A DNA stretch of 64,000 nt from an uncultured Flavobacteriaceae bacterium (GTDB taxonomy: Bacteria > Bacteroidota > Bacteroidia > Flavobacteriales > Flavobacteriaceae), in the NCBI GenBank assembly GCA_947487895.1, contig CANKYF010000011.1, positions 62,001-126,000 of the forward strand, read 5' to 3'. Below, piece after piece: positions 48,745-57,238 of the stretch. The notes beneath the pieces are model-generated. The model saw only the letters and a list, made by a program, of their open reading frames with translations, ran no database searches and was not told the origin of the DNA. Each line of letters starts with the position of its first letter. Within the stretch, counting starts at the first letter, position 1. The position numbers and the translations under genes were made by a program.

Positions 48745-49931
48745 TGGAAGCAGATTATGAACATCTAAAATCAGAACTCTATGATGAATTAAAACGTATT
48801 TTAAATTATTGGTCTACTAATACTTTAGATCATACGTATGGAGGGTTTATAGGTAGAATTGATGCAGAAAACAATGCAATCCCTTCAGCTTCAAAAGGTA
48901 TTATTTTAAATACAAGAATACTTTGGTCTTTTTCTGCTGCTTCAAATTATTTAAAAACCAAAGAGTTTTTAAGTGTTTGTAATCGTTCTTACGCTTATTT
49001 AAAGCGCTTTTTTAATGATGAAACTTTTGGAGGCGTGTTTTGGGAGCTTGATTGTAAGGGAGAAGCCATAAATAAACGCAAGCAAGTATATGCTCAGTCT
49101 TTTGCAATTTATGCGCTATCTGAATATTATGTGTTTACAAAAGATGAAGAAGCTAAAAAATGGGCAATAAAACTGTTTGAGCTTATAGAAAAACATGCTA
49201 AAGATAAAGAGAAGAATGGTTACATAGAAGCTTTTAATCAAGATTGGTCGTCAATACAAGATATGAGATTGAGTAATAAAGATATGAATGCCGAAAAAAC
49301 TATGAATACTCACTTACATATTTTAGAAGCATATACAAGATTGTTAAATATTTATGATTCTGTAGAGCTAAGAAATGCATTAAGAAATCTTATAGGACTC
49401 ATTCAAGAAAAGTTTTTAGATAAAACATATCGTTATAACTTGTTTTTTGACAAAGATTGGAATTTACAAAGTAAAATAGTATCCTATGGACATGATATTG
49501 AGACTGCATGGTTAGTAATTGAAGCAGCAAAAGCAATAGAGGATAAAGATTTAATAGAAAAGACAGAACAAACAGCTATAAAAGTTGCAGAAGCATTTTT
49601 AAGTGAAGCAATTGATATTGATGGCGCTGTTCTTAATGAGAAAAATTTAGAAACGGACACAATAGATACTGATAAACACTGGTGGCCGCAAATGGAAGCA
49701 CTGGTGGGACTAAAATATGTATATAAACTCACTAATAATGTAAAGTATATAGACGCTTCTTTAAAAATATGGAAATTTACTAAAAAGCATCTATTAGATA
49801 CTATTAACGGAGAATGGCATTTTAGGGTAAATCGTCTAGGGCAGGTTTACACACAGGAAGATAAAGTAAGCATGTGGAAAGCGCCTTACCACACGTCAAG
49901 AGCTTGTATACAATTGCAAAATGAAACGTAA
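48744..49931 (+). CDS. Cellobiose 2-epimerase (mannobiose 2-epimerase)
   Basis: A 395-residue (alpha/alpha)6-barrel enzyme of the N-acylglucosamine/cellobiose 2-epimerase family. It interconverts the reducing-end sugar, turning mannobiose into mannosylglucose for the GH130 enzyme. Catalytic-site motifs are MNTHLHILEAYTRLL, YGHDIETAWLVIEAA and DKHWWPQMEALVG, with the two histidines (HLH, GHD) characteristic of the family. There is no signal peptide, so it is cytoplasmic. The start overlaps the GH130 stop, and the GH26 gene follows after 5 bp. Confidence 0.94.
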   Translation: MEADYEHLKSELYDELKRILNYWSTNTLDHTYGGFIGRIDAENNAIPSASKGIILNTRILWSFSAASNYLKTKEFLSVCNRSYAYLKRFFNDETFGGVFWELDCKGEAINKRKQVYAQSFAIYALSEYYVFTKDEEAKKWAIKLFELIEKHAKDKEKNGYIEAFNQDWSSIQDMRLSNKDMNAEKTMNTHLHILEAYTRLLNIYDSVELRNALRNLIGLIQEKFLDKTYRYNLFFDKDWNLQSKIVSYGHDIETAWLVIEAAKAIEDKDLIEKTEQTAIKVAEAFLSEAIDIDGAVLNEKNLETDTIDTDKHWWPQMEALVGLKYVYKLTNNVKYIDASLKIWKFTKKHLLDTINGEWHFRVNRLGQVYTQEDKVSMWKAPYHTSRACIQLQNET

Positions 49932-49936
49932 TTTGT

Positions 49937-51475
49937 TTGAAAAATAGATATAAACATATAATCATTGTTGGACTTTTATTCTTTTTTGGATGTTCTAAAG
50001 ATTCTAATGAAGAAGAACTAGAAGTAGAAAAAATATTAGTTACTATAGTAGCCAATTCTAGTACAGCTTCAGAACCCGAGAATCACAGTGATTTTACAAT
50101 TAGAATTTCAGAAACTTATAATGAAGATATAATCGTCAATTTATCAATTGGGGGAAATGCTGAAAATGGTGCCGATTATGTTGAAATTCCAACTACGGCT
50201 ACCATTTTGGCAAATACTTTGAGTGTTGACATACCATTGACTATTATAGATGATTCTGAGTCGGAAGAAATCGAAGTAGTCACTATAGCTATTGAGGAGA
50301 CTAACTCAAACAATGCTTTAATAGGAACTTTAAATTCAGCTTCAATAACTCTCACTAATGAGGCTGAAGAGTTTCTGTTATCTCAGCAAGAAGCAAAGTT
50401 TTATGTGGTAAATGCGAACGCCACACCAGAAACTATAGCGTTGTTTTACAACTTGAACAAAGTAGCAAGAACAAGTTTTATTGTAGGACAACAAGATGCT
50501 TTTAGGTCTTTTTTTAATGATGAGTCAGGTATCTCGGATATTAAAAAAACAACTGGGCATGATCCTGGATTGTTAGGATCTGATTTTATGTTTATGACAG
50601 ATGATGAAAACAATGAAACTTCAGTGAATTGGTTTTATAACCAAGAACTTTCAATAAAAGCTAACATTGTTGAAGCTTATAACAAAGGGATGATAAATAC
50701 CCTGTTGTGGCATATGCGAGAGCCTTATGAAGGGGAGTATTTTTATGTAAATAACATGACTGATTTTCAAAAAAATAATGCATTTATTAGCATTTTACCA
50801 GGAGGAGAAAATCATGATTATTATATATCTAAACTAGACAAAATAGCCAAAGTAGCTAATAGTTTAACAGGAAGTAATGGAGAATTAATTCCTATTATAT
50901 TCAGACCCTTTCATGAATTTGATGGTAATTGGTTTTGGTGGGGTAAAGACTACTGTACACCAGAACAGTTTATTCAATTATGGCAATTTACAATAGATTA
51001 TTTAAAAGATACAAAACGCGTAAATAACATGCTTTTTGCTTATTCATCAGATAGGCATTTTAATACTAAAGAAGATTATCTAGAACGTTATCCTGGAGAT
51101 AATTATGTTGATATTTTAGGTATGGATAATTATGGTGATTTCGCAACAGGTAATATGGGATTAGATCAAGCTAATGAAAAACTTAAAATACTAACAGATC
51201 TAGCTAAAGATAAAGTGAAAATTGCAGCTCTTACGGAGTCTTGTTTTTTTGTTACTCCAGGGGAAAACGAGCCAATACCTAATTTCTTTAATAATGATTT
51301 ATATAATACGTTAACAAATAATGATGTAAAATTAAGTTATATGATGTTCTGGTCTAACATAAGAGATTCTTATTGTGTACCAGTGCCTAGCCATTCTAAT
51401 GCTAATGATTTCATTAATTTTTCTAATAAAACAGATGTGTTACTTCAAAATGAAATACCCAATTTATATCAATAA
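49937..51475 (+). CDS. GH26 beta-mannanase lipoprotein with Calx-beta-like domain
   Basis: A 512-residue lipoprotein. The only start giving a signal peptide is TTG 49937 (MKNRYKHIIIVGLLFFFGC, lipobox Cys19); no ATG lies near. Residues about 33-140 look like a Calx-beta domain (SEPENHSDFTIRISETYNED, ENGADYVEI). The GH26 barrel has acid/base Glu327 in RPFHEFDGNWFWWG and nucleophile Glu434 in ALTESCFF. It should be a surface or periplasmic endo-mannanase complementary to the first GH26, with the Calx-beta domain holding the catalytic module away from the membrane. The following GH5 start overlaps its end by 26 bp. Confidence 0.93.
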   Translation: MKNRYKHIIIVGLLFFFGCSKDSNEEELEVEKILVTIVANSSTASEPENHSDFTIRISETYNEDIIVNLSIGGNAENGADYVEIPTTATILANTLSVDIPLTIIDDSESEEIEVVTIAIEETNSNNALIGTLNSASITLTNEAEEFLLSQQEAKFYVVNANATPETIALFYNLNKVARTSFIVGQQDAFRSFFNDESGISDIKKTTGHDPGLLGSDFMFMTDDENNETSVNWFYNQELSIKANIVEAYNKGMINTLLWHMREPYEGEYFYVNNMTDFQKNNAFISILPGGENHDYYISKLDKIAKVANSLTGSNGELIPIIFRPFHEFDGNWFWWGKDYCTPEQFIQLWQFTIDYLKDTKRVNNMLFAYSSDRHFNTKEDYLERYPGDNYVDILGMDNYGDFATGNMGLDQANEKLKILTDLAKDKVKIAALTESCFFVTPGENEPIPNFFNNDLYNTLTNNDVKLSYMMFWSNIRDSYCVPVPSHSNANDFINFSNKTDVLLQNEIPNLYQ

Positions 51476-52802
51476 ACTTGTAACGGCTAAAGTAAAACTG
51501 TTAACTGTAGCATTATTTGTATTATTTGCATCTTGTAAATCTACATCAACAGTAACCTCTCAAAAAGAAAATGCAAATTCAAGTTTTGTACAGGTAAAAG
51601 GAGATCAATTTTATCTAAATGGAAACTCTTATTATTTTATAGGAACCAATTATTGGTATGGAGCGCTTTTAGGAGCTAGTAAAGAGGGGAATAGAGAGCG
51701 TTTAATAAGTGAATTAGACCTCATGAAGTCTATTGGTATAAATAATTTAAGAATTTTAGTGGGTGCCGAAGGAGATGGAAATATTTATCAAGTACATCCT
51801 ACATTACAGCCTAAACAAGGAGAATATAATGAGAGTTTACTAGATGGTTTAGATTTTTTGTTAAATGAAATGCGCAAACGAAATATGTATGCAGTACTTT
51901 ATATGAACAATAATTGGATTTGGTCTGGAGGAATGTCTCAATATTTAAAATGGAATGGATATGGCGAGGTTCCAAACCCGTTTTTAGAAGAACACACCTG
52001 GAATGATTACATGACCTATACAAAGCAGTTTCATGAATGTGAACCATGTATGAAAGCTTATTTTAAGCATATAAAATTTGTTATTCAACGTACAAATAAA
52101 TACTCTAACACTAAGTATGTTGATGATCCAACTGTAATGTCATGGCAAGTAGCTAATGAGCCTAGAGTTTTAATGACACCAAAACATGAACAAGCGTTCA
52201 CAAAGTGGTTAAATAAAACGGTAAGTATTATAAATGCTATAGCGCCTAATCAATTAATATCTACAGGAGCTGAAGGAGAACGTGGTTATTTAGATGACAT
52301 TGACATGTATAAACGTGTGCATAGTAATAAAGATATTGATTATTTAACTATGCATATGTGGCCAAAAAACTGGGGATGGTACAATGTAAATAATGAAAAA
52401 GCAACTCTAAAAAAATCAATTGATAAAGCTAATGCATATATAGATAGACATTTGGTGGTCTCAAAGGAATTAAATAAACCAATTGTTGTGTCTGAATTTG
52501 GATTTCCTCGGAAAAAAGAGAGTAATAAACCTTATGCTTCTGTAGAAAACAGAGATGCTTTTTATAGTGCTGTTATAAACAGAGTATTAGAAAGTTACAA
52601 AGGAAAAAAGAACTTAGCTGGATTAAATTTTTGGGGATTTGGTGGTTATGGTATAGCTAACTCAAATCATGATATTTGGCAAAAAGGAGATGATTTTACA
52701 GGAGACCCTCCTCAAGAACCGCAAGGTCTAAATACGGTTTTTTCTTCAGATTATTCTACATTAAATATTATTAAAGAAGCTAATTTACAGTTGAAAAACT
52801 AA
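51450..52802 (+). CDS. GH5 beta-mannanase-type lipoprotein
   Basis: A 451-residue lipoprotein. I chose ATG 51450, inside the end of the previous gene, because it gives a standard signal (lipobox FASC, Cys29); the frame extends 75 bp further up to an ATG with an unlikely leader. The GH5 barrel resembles the mannanase subfamily GH5_7: GTNYWYGALLG, IGINNLRILVGAEG, acid/base Glu237 in WQVANEPRV, nucleophile Glu349 in VVSEFGFPR, and LNFWGFGGYG. It acts with the two GH26 enzymes on beta-mannan or glucomannan. Confidence 0.92.
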   Translation: MKYPIYINKLVTAKVKLLTVALFVLFASCKSTSTVTSQKENANSSFVQVKGDQFYLNGNSYYFIGTNYWYGALLGASKEGNRERLISELDLMKSIGINNLRILVGAEGDGNIYQVHPTLQPKQGEYNESLLDGLDFLLNEMRKRNMYAVLYMNNNWIWSGGMSQYLKWNGYGEVPNPFLEEHTWNDYMTYTKQFHECEPCMKAYFKHIKFVIQRTNKYSNTKYVDDPTVMSWQVANEPRVLMTPKHEQAFTKWLNKTVSIINAIAPNQLISTGAEGERGYLDDIDMYKRVHSNKDIDYLTMHMWPKNWGWYNVNNEKATLKKSIDKANAYIDRHLVVSKELNKPIVVSEFGFPRKKESNKPYASVENRDAFYSAVINRVLESYKGKKNLAGLNFWGFGGYGIANSNHDIWQKGDDFTGDPPQEPQGLNTVFSSDYSTLNIIKEANLQLKN

Positions 52803-52807
52803 TTTTA

Positions 52808-52827
52808 AAGCTCTCAATTTAGAGCTT
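52808..52827 (+). terminator. Possible terminator or intercistronic hairpin before manA
   Basis: AAGCTCT (52808-52814) and AGAGCTT (52821-52827) form a 7-bp stem with a six-base loop just after the GH5 stop. The following sequence has only short T-runs, so termination would be partial. Confidence 0.45.
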
Positions 52828-52875
52828 CTGAATATATAATTTTTAATCTAAAACTAAATACTAAACTATCTTAGA

Positions 52876-53847
52876 ATGGCATTATACCCTATAAAATTTT
52901 CACCAATTTTTAAATATAGAATATGGGGCGGTGAAAAATTAAGAACCAAATTAAATAAAGATTATACTGAAGCTAATATTGGAGAATCATGGGAGATTTC
53001 AGATGTAAAAGATGATGAGACTGTTGTAAGTGCAGGAGATTTTCAAGGCAAAACCCTAAAAGAACTTATTGGTGAATACAAAGGTGATTTTGTAGGTAAT
53101 TCAGTTTATGAAAAGTTTGGAAATGCATTTCCGTTGCTTATAAAATTTATTGATGCTAAAACGCCACTTTCAATTCAGGTGCATCCTAGCAATGAAATAG
53201 CCAAAAAACGTCATAATTCATTTGGGAAAAATGAGATGTGGTATGTAATGCAAGCCGATGAAAATGCAAAATTAATAGTTGGTTTTGATAAAGAAATCAC
53301 CGCTATTGATTATAAAAAACATATAGCAAATAATACAATTCTAGATGTAATGCATCATGAAAACGTTGAAAAAGGAGATACATTTTACATTCCAACTGGA
53401 AGAGTGCATGCTATTGGAGCAGGTGTTTTATTAGCAGAAATACAACAAACTTCAGACATAACATATCGTATATATGATTACGATAGGGTTGATTCTAAAA
53501 CAGGGAAAAAGCGAGATTTACATAATGATTTAGCCCTAGACGTTATAGATTATCAAGTACATGATAACTATAAAACTAAATATAAGGTAGATAAAAACCA
53601 ATCGAATACACTTGTACATGCTCCTTATTTTAAAACAAATATTATTTGTTTAGAAGGTACTATTGAAAAAGATTACGCTTATGTAGACTCTTTTGTGATT
53701 TATATATGCGTTGAAGGTACTTTAAGTTTGGTTCACGATCATGTAGACTATAAATTAAATCAGGGCGAAACACTTTTATTGCCTTCATCTGTAAATACAG
53801 TAAAGGTAACATCTAAAAATGCAAAAATCTTAGAAGTATATTATTGA
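52876..53847 (+). CDS. manA: Mannose-6-phosphate isomerase, class I (short form)
   Basis: A 323-residue cytoplasmic zinc enzyme interconverting mannose-6-phosphate and fructose-6-phosphate. Zinc-site motifs are visible: PLSIQVHPSNEIA (His ligand), GKNEMWYVM (Glu ligand) and GRVHAIGAGVLLAEIQQTSDITYRIYDYDR. The short length is usual in Bacteroidetes and Firmicutes. It closes the mannan operon by moving mannose phosphate into glycolysis. Its stop codon overlaps the end of the convergent GH5-like gene by 7 bp. Confidence 0.95.
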   Translation: MALYPIKFSPIFKYRIWGGEKLRTKLNKDYTEANIGESWEISDVKDDETVVSAGDFQGKTLKELIGEYKGDFVGNSVYEKFGNAFPLLIKFIDAKTPLSIQVHPSNEIAKKRHNSFGKNEMWYVMQADENAKLIVGFDKEITAIDYKKHIANNTILDVMHHENVEKGDTFYIPTGRVHAIGAGVLLAEIQQTSDITYRIYDYDRVDSKTGKKRDLHNDLALDVIDYQVHDNYKTKYKVDKNQSNTLVHAPYFKTNIICLEGTIEKDYAYVDSFVIYICVEGTLSLVHDHVDYKLNQGETLLLPSSVNTVKVTSKNAKILEVYY

Positions 53848-55721
53848 TATTCTAACTCTACTCTCACAATATTTATTGTATCAGACGCTTTAAACTTAAT
53901 ATAATTTACTTCGGGTACATCTATTTTTGAGGCTTTTACAATATACTTTCTTGGTACTAAATAATCATAATTTTTTTCGACTAATCTATATTCACTTACG
54001 TCAAACTTCACTTTTTTATATGCTTTACCATCTTCAGATACATATAAAACAATGTTTGGTTTATTAGAAGACTCAAAACTGTATAAGCGTAATTCTTTAA
54101 ATTTGCCAGGTATTATATAAGATCCCTCAGATTTTTTATTACCATGTATCCTAGAAAAAGCTTCTTTGTAAGATCTATAATCTCCTGTTATTATTTCAAG
54201 ATTTTTAAATGACTCTAATGCCATTAAGTTTTTAGCATAATCTACACGTGTTAAAAAATTTACTTCAATAGGTCCAACAATATTAGAAGGGGAGGATTTT
54301 CCTGCTTCATTTAAAGCTACCACACGATAATAGTATGTTTCGCCAATTTTAGCACTTTCATCATTATATAAGTCAAAACCTGGGGTGTCAATATCATCTA
54401 TATTGTGTTCTATTATTTTCCAAGGGCCATTTATACTCATACTTCTTTCAATATTGTAGCCACTGGCACCTGCCGAACCCTGCCAACTAAACTTAGGTGT
54501 ATTATTAAAGGATAATAGTTTTGGCGATTTTGGTGTTTTTATTTCAGGTATTTCTAGATTTCTAATAGCAAATGATTTTTCTCTATACATTTTTAGTATA
54601 TCCTTTTCATCGTAAGCTTCTCCTTGATGAAACCCTGGCCAATGGTAGGCTCTATAAAGTCCGCCACCAAAAGGCTCTGTGTGGTGATAAAAACCTCCAT
54701 TTTTATTGTGCCTTCTTAAACTCCATAAAAGAGCTCCACTAATGTTATGCTCGTCTATAATATAATCTAAAACAGCTTCCGAGCCAGAGGTTCCTATAAA
54801 GCCCCACTCATCAATAATTAAAGGCTTCTTACCACCAATCATTTCAACTGTTTTCTTCATATTTTTAATCATAAGAACCGAATTAGGCTCATAATGATGA
54901 GAACTTATAATGTCAAATGCGGGTTCGTCAATAGCATACTGTTCAATAAATTTATTTATTGGATTACCTTCTTCAGCATGAATTGCAAAAAAACCATCCA
55001 TTAACAAATGATTTTGATCTAAAGATTTTATGTATCTAGCAATATCGATAGCCCATTCTTCAGTGTTTTCTAATTCATTGCCTGTTTCCCAACATAAAAT
55101 AGCCTTATCGTCTTTATACTTTTTTCCAGTTATTGTATTAGTTCTATTAATTAAATAACTGATGGTTTGTTTGAAATCATTTCTAATCTGCTTATCAGTC
55201 CAAAAATCATCAGGTGCTTTTCCCCTAAAATCTGCATAATTAGGTCTACCTCCCATCCATTGCCAATTGTTAACAAATGGTATGATAACACGAACTTTAT
55301 ACTCGTTAGCTAATGCCATTACCAAATCCAGAACTTTAAATGCTTCCTCGTTAAACTCTCCAGGAGCTTCTACATAAGTTACTGCTTCTTTAGGGAAATT
55401 ATTATTTCTTACAGGTATGGTATATGTTCTTATTGTGTTGCCTCCAGTTTGTACAATACTTTCAAATAAATCTCTAAGCTCAAATTCTGTTGGAAGCCCA
55501 TAAGGATTGGTTTGGTCAAATTCCATATTATCTTCTACATAGTTCAATGTGGGGACATTATAAGATAGAAAACGAAACTCTTTGTTGCCGTCATAAAGTT
55601 TACTGCCTCTAACTGTTATGAAGTTTTCAAATTTTTTAGATATTTCTTGTTTGTTGTTGCAAGAATTGAAACTAAAAATTAATGGTAACATAATTAAAAT
55701 TATGAACTTATTTATTTTCAT
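53841..55721 (-). CDS. GH5-like (clan GH-A) glycanase lipoprotein with fibronectin-III and C-terminal beta domain
   Basis: A 626-residue lipoprotein (lipobox FNSC, Cys21). The N-terminal TIM barrel (about 35-385) has acid/base Glu216 in WETGNELEN and nucleophile Glu305 in IIDEWGFIG, with ILCWETGN and HHYEPN typical of the mannanase-like GH5 enzymes. A fibronectin-III domain follows (about 400-490, PKFSWQGSAGASGYNIERS). The last 125 residues look like a beta-sandwich with discoidin character (VSEDGKAYKKVKF, NYIKFKA). Probably it is an endo- or exo-acting beta-mannan enzyme. It stands alone, convergent with manA and divergent from the GntR gene. Confidence 0.87.
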   Translation of the reverse strand: MKINKFIILIMLPLIFSFNSCNNKQEISKKFENFITVRGSKLYDGNKEFRFLSYNVPTLNYVEDNMEFDQTNPYGLPTEFELRDLFESIVQTGGNTIRTYTIPVRNNNFPKEAVTYVEAPGEFNEEAFKVLDLVMALANEYKVRVIIPFVNNWQWMGGRPNYADFRGKAPDDFWTDKQIRNDFKQTISYLINRTNTITGKKYKDDKAILCWETGNELENTEEWAIDIARYIKSLDQNHLLMDGFFAIHAEEGNPINKFIEQYAIDEPAFDIISSHHYEPNSVLMIKNMKKTVEMIGGKKPLIIDEWGFIGTSGSEAVLDYIIDEHNISGALLWSLRRHNKNGGFYHHTEPFGGGLYRAYHWPGFHQGEAYDEKDILKMYREKSFAIRNLEIPEIKTPKSPKLLSFNNTPKFSWQGSAGASGYNIERSMSINGPWKIIEHNIDDIDTPGFDLYNDESAKIGETYYYRVVALNEAGKSSPSNIVGPIEVNFLTRVDYAKNLMALESFKNLEIITGDYRSYKEAFSRIHGNKKSEGSYIIPGKFKELRLYSFESSNKPNIVLYVSEDGKAYKKVKFDVSEYRLVEKNYDYLVPRKYIVKASKIDVPEVNYIKFKASDTINIVRVELEYQ

Positions 55722-56032
55722 TTAGCTATGTTTTGATAGTTTAAGGATTTAAATTATCTAATAAAAACGGAGTCTTAAAATAAATTTAAAAAATTGAAGA
55801 AATATTTTAGTAAATTGATAGTATTGTATCTTTATTAAGTTTATCTAAAATTTTTATTTTGAATTGTTAGGTGTTTTTTTGTTTTTTATATGGATATGCA
55901 GAATAATAAGTTAAATATGTTGCACTAGAAGTAATGTGTAATTTATATATAGTTTTGATAATGAGTTATTAAAATTTAATATTTTACATATTGTAAATTA
56001 ATAATGTATTTTGCGTCTGAAAAAAATATTGA
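55722..56032. other. Divergent intergenic region, GH5-like gene and GntR gene
   Basis: This 311-bp region is AT-rich and should contain both promoters. I see no good -7 box pair and no GTAGCA repeats like those at 57143. The word ATGTTGCA at 55917-55924 is part of the direct-repeat unit at 10317, but occurs once here and may be chance. Confidence 0.4.
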
Positions 56033-57049
56033 ATGCAGTTTCTTTTTGATAGAATAAATGAGTTTAAAAAAATTAAGCCTTTTACCAAACATGAGCAGTT
56101 GGTAAACGCCATAACAACTTCTATTGAATCTAAAGAGTTAAAACGAGGTGACAGGTTACCATCAATAAATAAAATGGTTTCTGAGGTTGGTTTTGCACGT
56201 AAAACCATTGTTAAGGCTTATGAAGATTTAAAGGGTAAAGGTATTGTAGAGTCTAAAAATTTTAAAGGCTATTATATTGCCGATATCAATACAAAAACAA
56301 AGTTAAGAGTTGCGTTAGTTTTATATGCACTGCACACCTTTCAAGAAGATTTCTATAATGCTTTTAGAGAAGAACTAGGTAAAGATTATATCATTAATGT
56401 TTTTTTTCACCATAATAATATTGAAACCTTTAAAAATATATTTACTCGTATTACTGGTAGGTATGGAATGTATGTAGTTGCCCCAATTCAAACCCCTGAT
56501 GTAAAACCTATTCTAGAACAATTTCCGGAGGAAAAACTTTTAATTGTAGATAGACATATTAATTTGTCTAAGAAATACTCTTATATAGCACAGGAATTTG
56601 AAAACTCTACTTATAACCAGTTATTAAAATTGGTAGATGATATTAAAAAGTATAATGAATTTGTGCTTTTTTATAGAAGTGATTCAGATTACCCAGAAGG
56701 CGTATTAAATGCTTTTAAAAGATTTGTAAAAGAGTTTGATATTAAATTTTCAATTAAAAGAAAGTATAAAGCAGGTAGTATTGCTAAAGATAAATTATAT
56801 TTTTTTATTAGTGATAGTTTTCTTTGGGAGCTTTTAAAAGATAGTAAGCATAAAAATTATGTGCTAGGCGATGATTTTGGAGTGCTTGCTCACAATGATA
56901 ATGTGATAAAGGAAATTATTTTTGGAGGTGTTACTACAATCTCTACTGATTTTAAGAAAATGGCTATTGAGTCTGCAAATTTTGTGAAACTTCGTAAGGA
57001 AACATATAAAATATTGCCTTCAGAGCTTATTAAGAGAAATTCGTTATAG
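56033..57049 (+). CDS. GntR family regulator with sugar-binding-type sensor domain
   Basis: A 338-residue one-component regulator. The N-terminal winged helix (about 12-80) has the GntR pattern ELKRGDRLPSINKMVSEVGFARKTIVKAYEDLKGKGIVESK. Residues about 85-338 resemble a periplasmic-binding-protein/LacI-type ligand domain, as in AraR-like regulators (MYVVAPIQTPDVKPILEQFP, LLIVDRHINL, FALGDDFGVLAH-like VLGDDFGVLAHN). It would bind a sugar or sugar phosphate in the cytoplasm. A phased array of GTAGCA repeats lies 94-156 bp after its stop, directly before the next susC, and is the obvious operator. Confidence 0.9.
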   Translation: MQFLFDRINEFKKIKPFTKHEQLVNAITTSIESKELKRGDRLPSINKMVSEVGFARKTIVKAYEDLKGKGIVESKNFKGYYIADINTKTKLRVALVLYALHTFQEDFYNAFREELGKDYIINVFFHHNNIETFKNIFTRITGRYGMYVVAPIQTPDVKPILEQFPEEKLLIVDRHINLSKKYSYIAQEFENSTYNQLLKLVDDIKKYNEFVLFYRSDSDYPEGVLNAFKRFVKEFDIKFSIKRKYKAGSIAKDKLYFFISDSFLWELLKDSKHKNYVLGDDFGVLAHNDNVIKEIIFGGVTTISTDFKKMAIESANFVKLRKETYKILPSELIKRNSL

Positions 57050-57133
57050 TTGAATTTATAAGCTTTTTTAGAGCGTTTCTTTAATTTTTTGTATCTTTTT
57101 TTAAGTTTTTAATAGAATTTAATAATTTTTACA

Positions 57134-57141
57134 TATTTTTG
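57134..57141 (+). promoter_or_regulatory. Candidate -7 box of the second susCD operon
   Basis: TATTTTTG matches TAnnTTTG. The first GTAGCA repeat begins one base later, so a bound regulator would cover the transcription start. No clear -33 element is present. Confidence 0.45.
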
Positions 57142-57142
57142 T

Positions 57143-57205
57143 AAAGTAGCATACTGTAGCACAGTATTTTTTTAATTAAAAATTAAAGTAGCATACAGTA
57201 GCACA
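57143..57205. promoter_or_regulatory. Phased direct-repeat operator, likely GntR binding sites
   Basis: Two 21-bp units, 57143-57163 and 57185-57205, differ at one base. Each contains the half-site GTAGCA twice, 10 bp apart (57146 and 57156; 57188 and 57198). Unit-to-unit spacing is 42 bp, four helical turns, so all half-sites face the same side. The first unit also overlaps a palindrome TACTGT-AGC-ACAGTA (57152-57166). The array lies between the GntR-type gene and susC (57239), next to a -7 box. Operator function is inferred. Confidence 0.75.
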
Positions 57206-57238
57206 AATTAACTAAAACTAAAAATTAAATAAGAACTT

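Noticed and set aside
55917-55924. ATGTTGCA word shared with the 10317 direct repeat
   Set aside because: Only eight bases, single copy, and in a different regulatory setting; likely chance.
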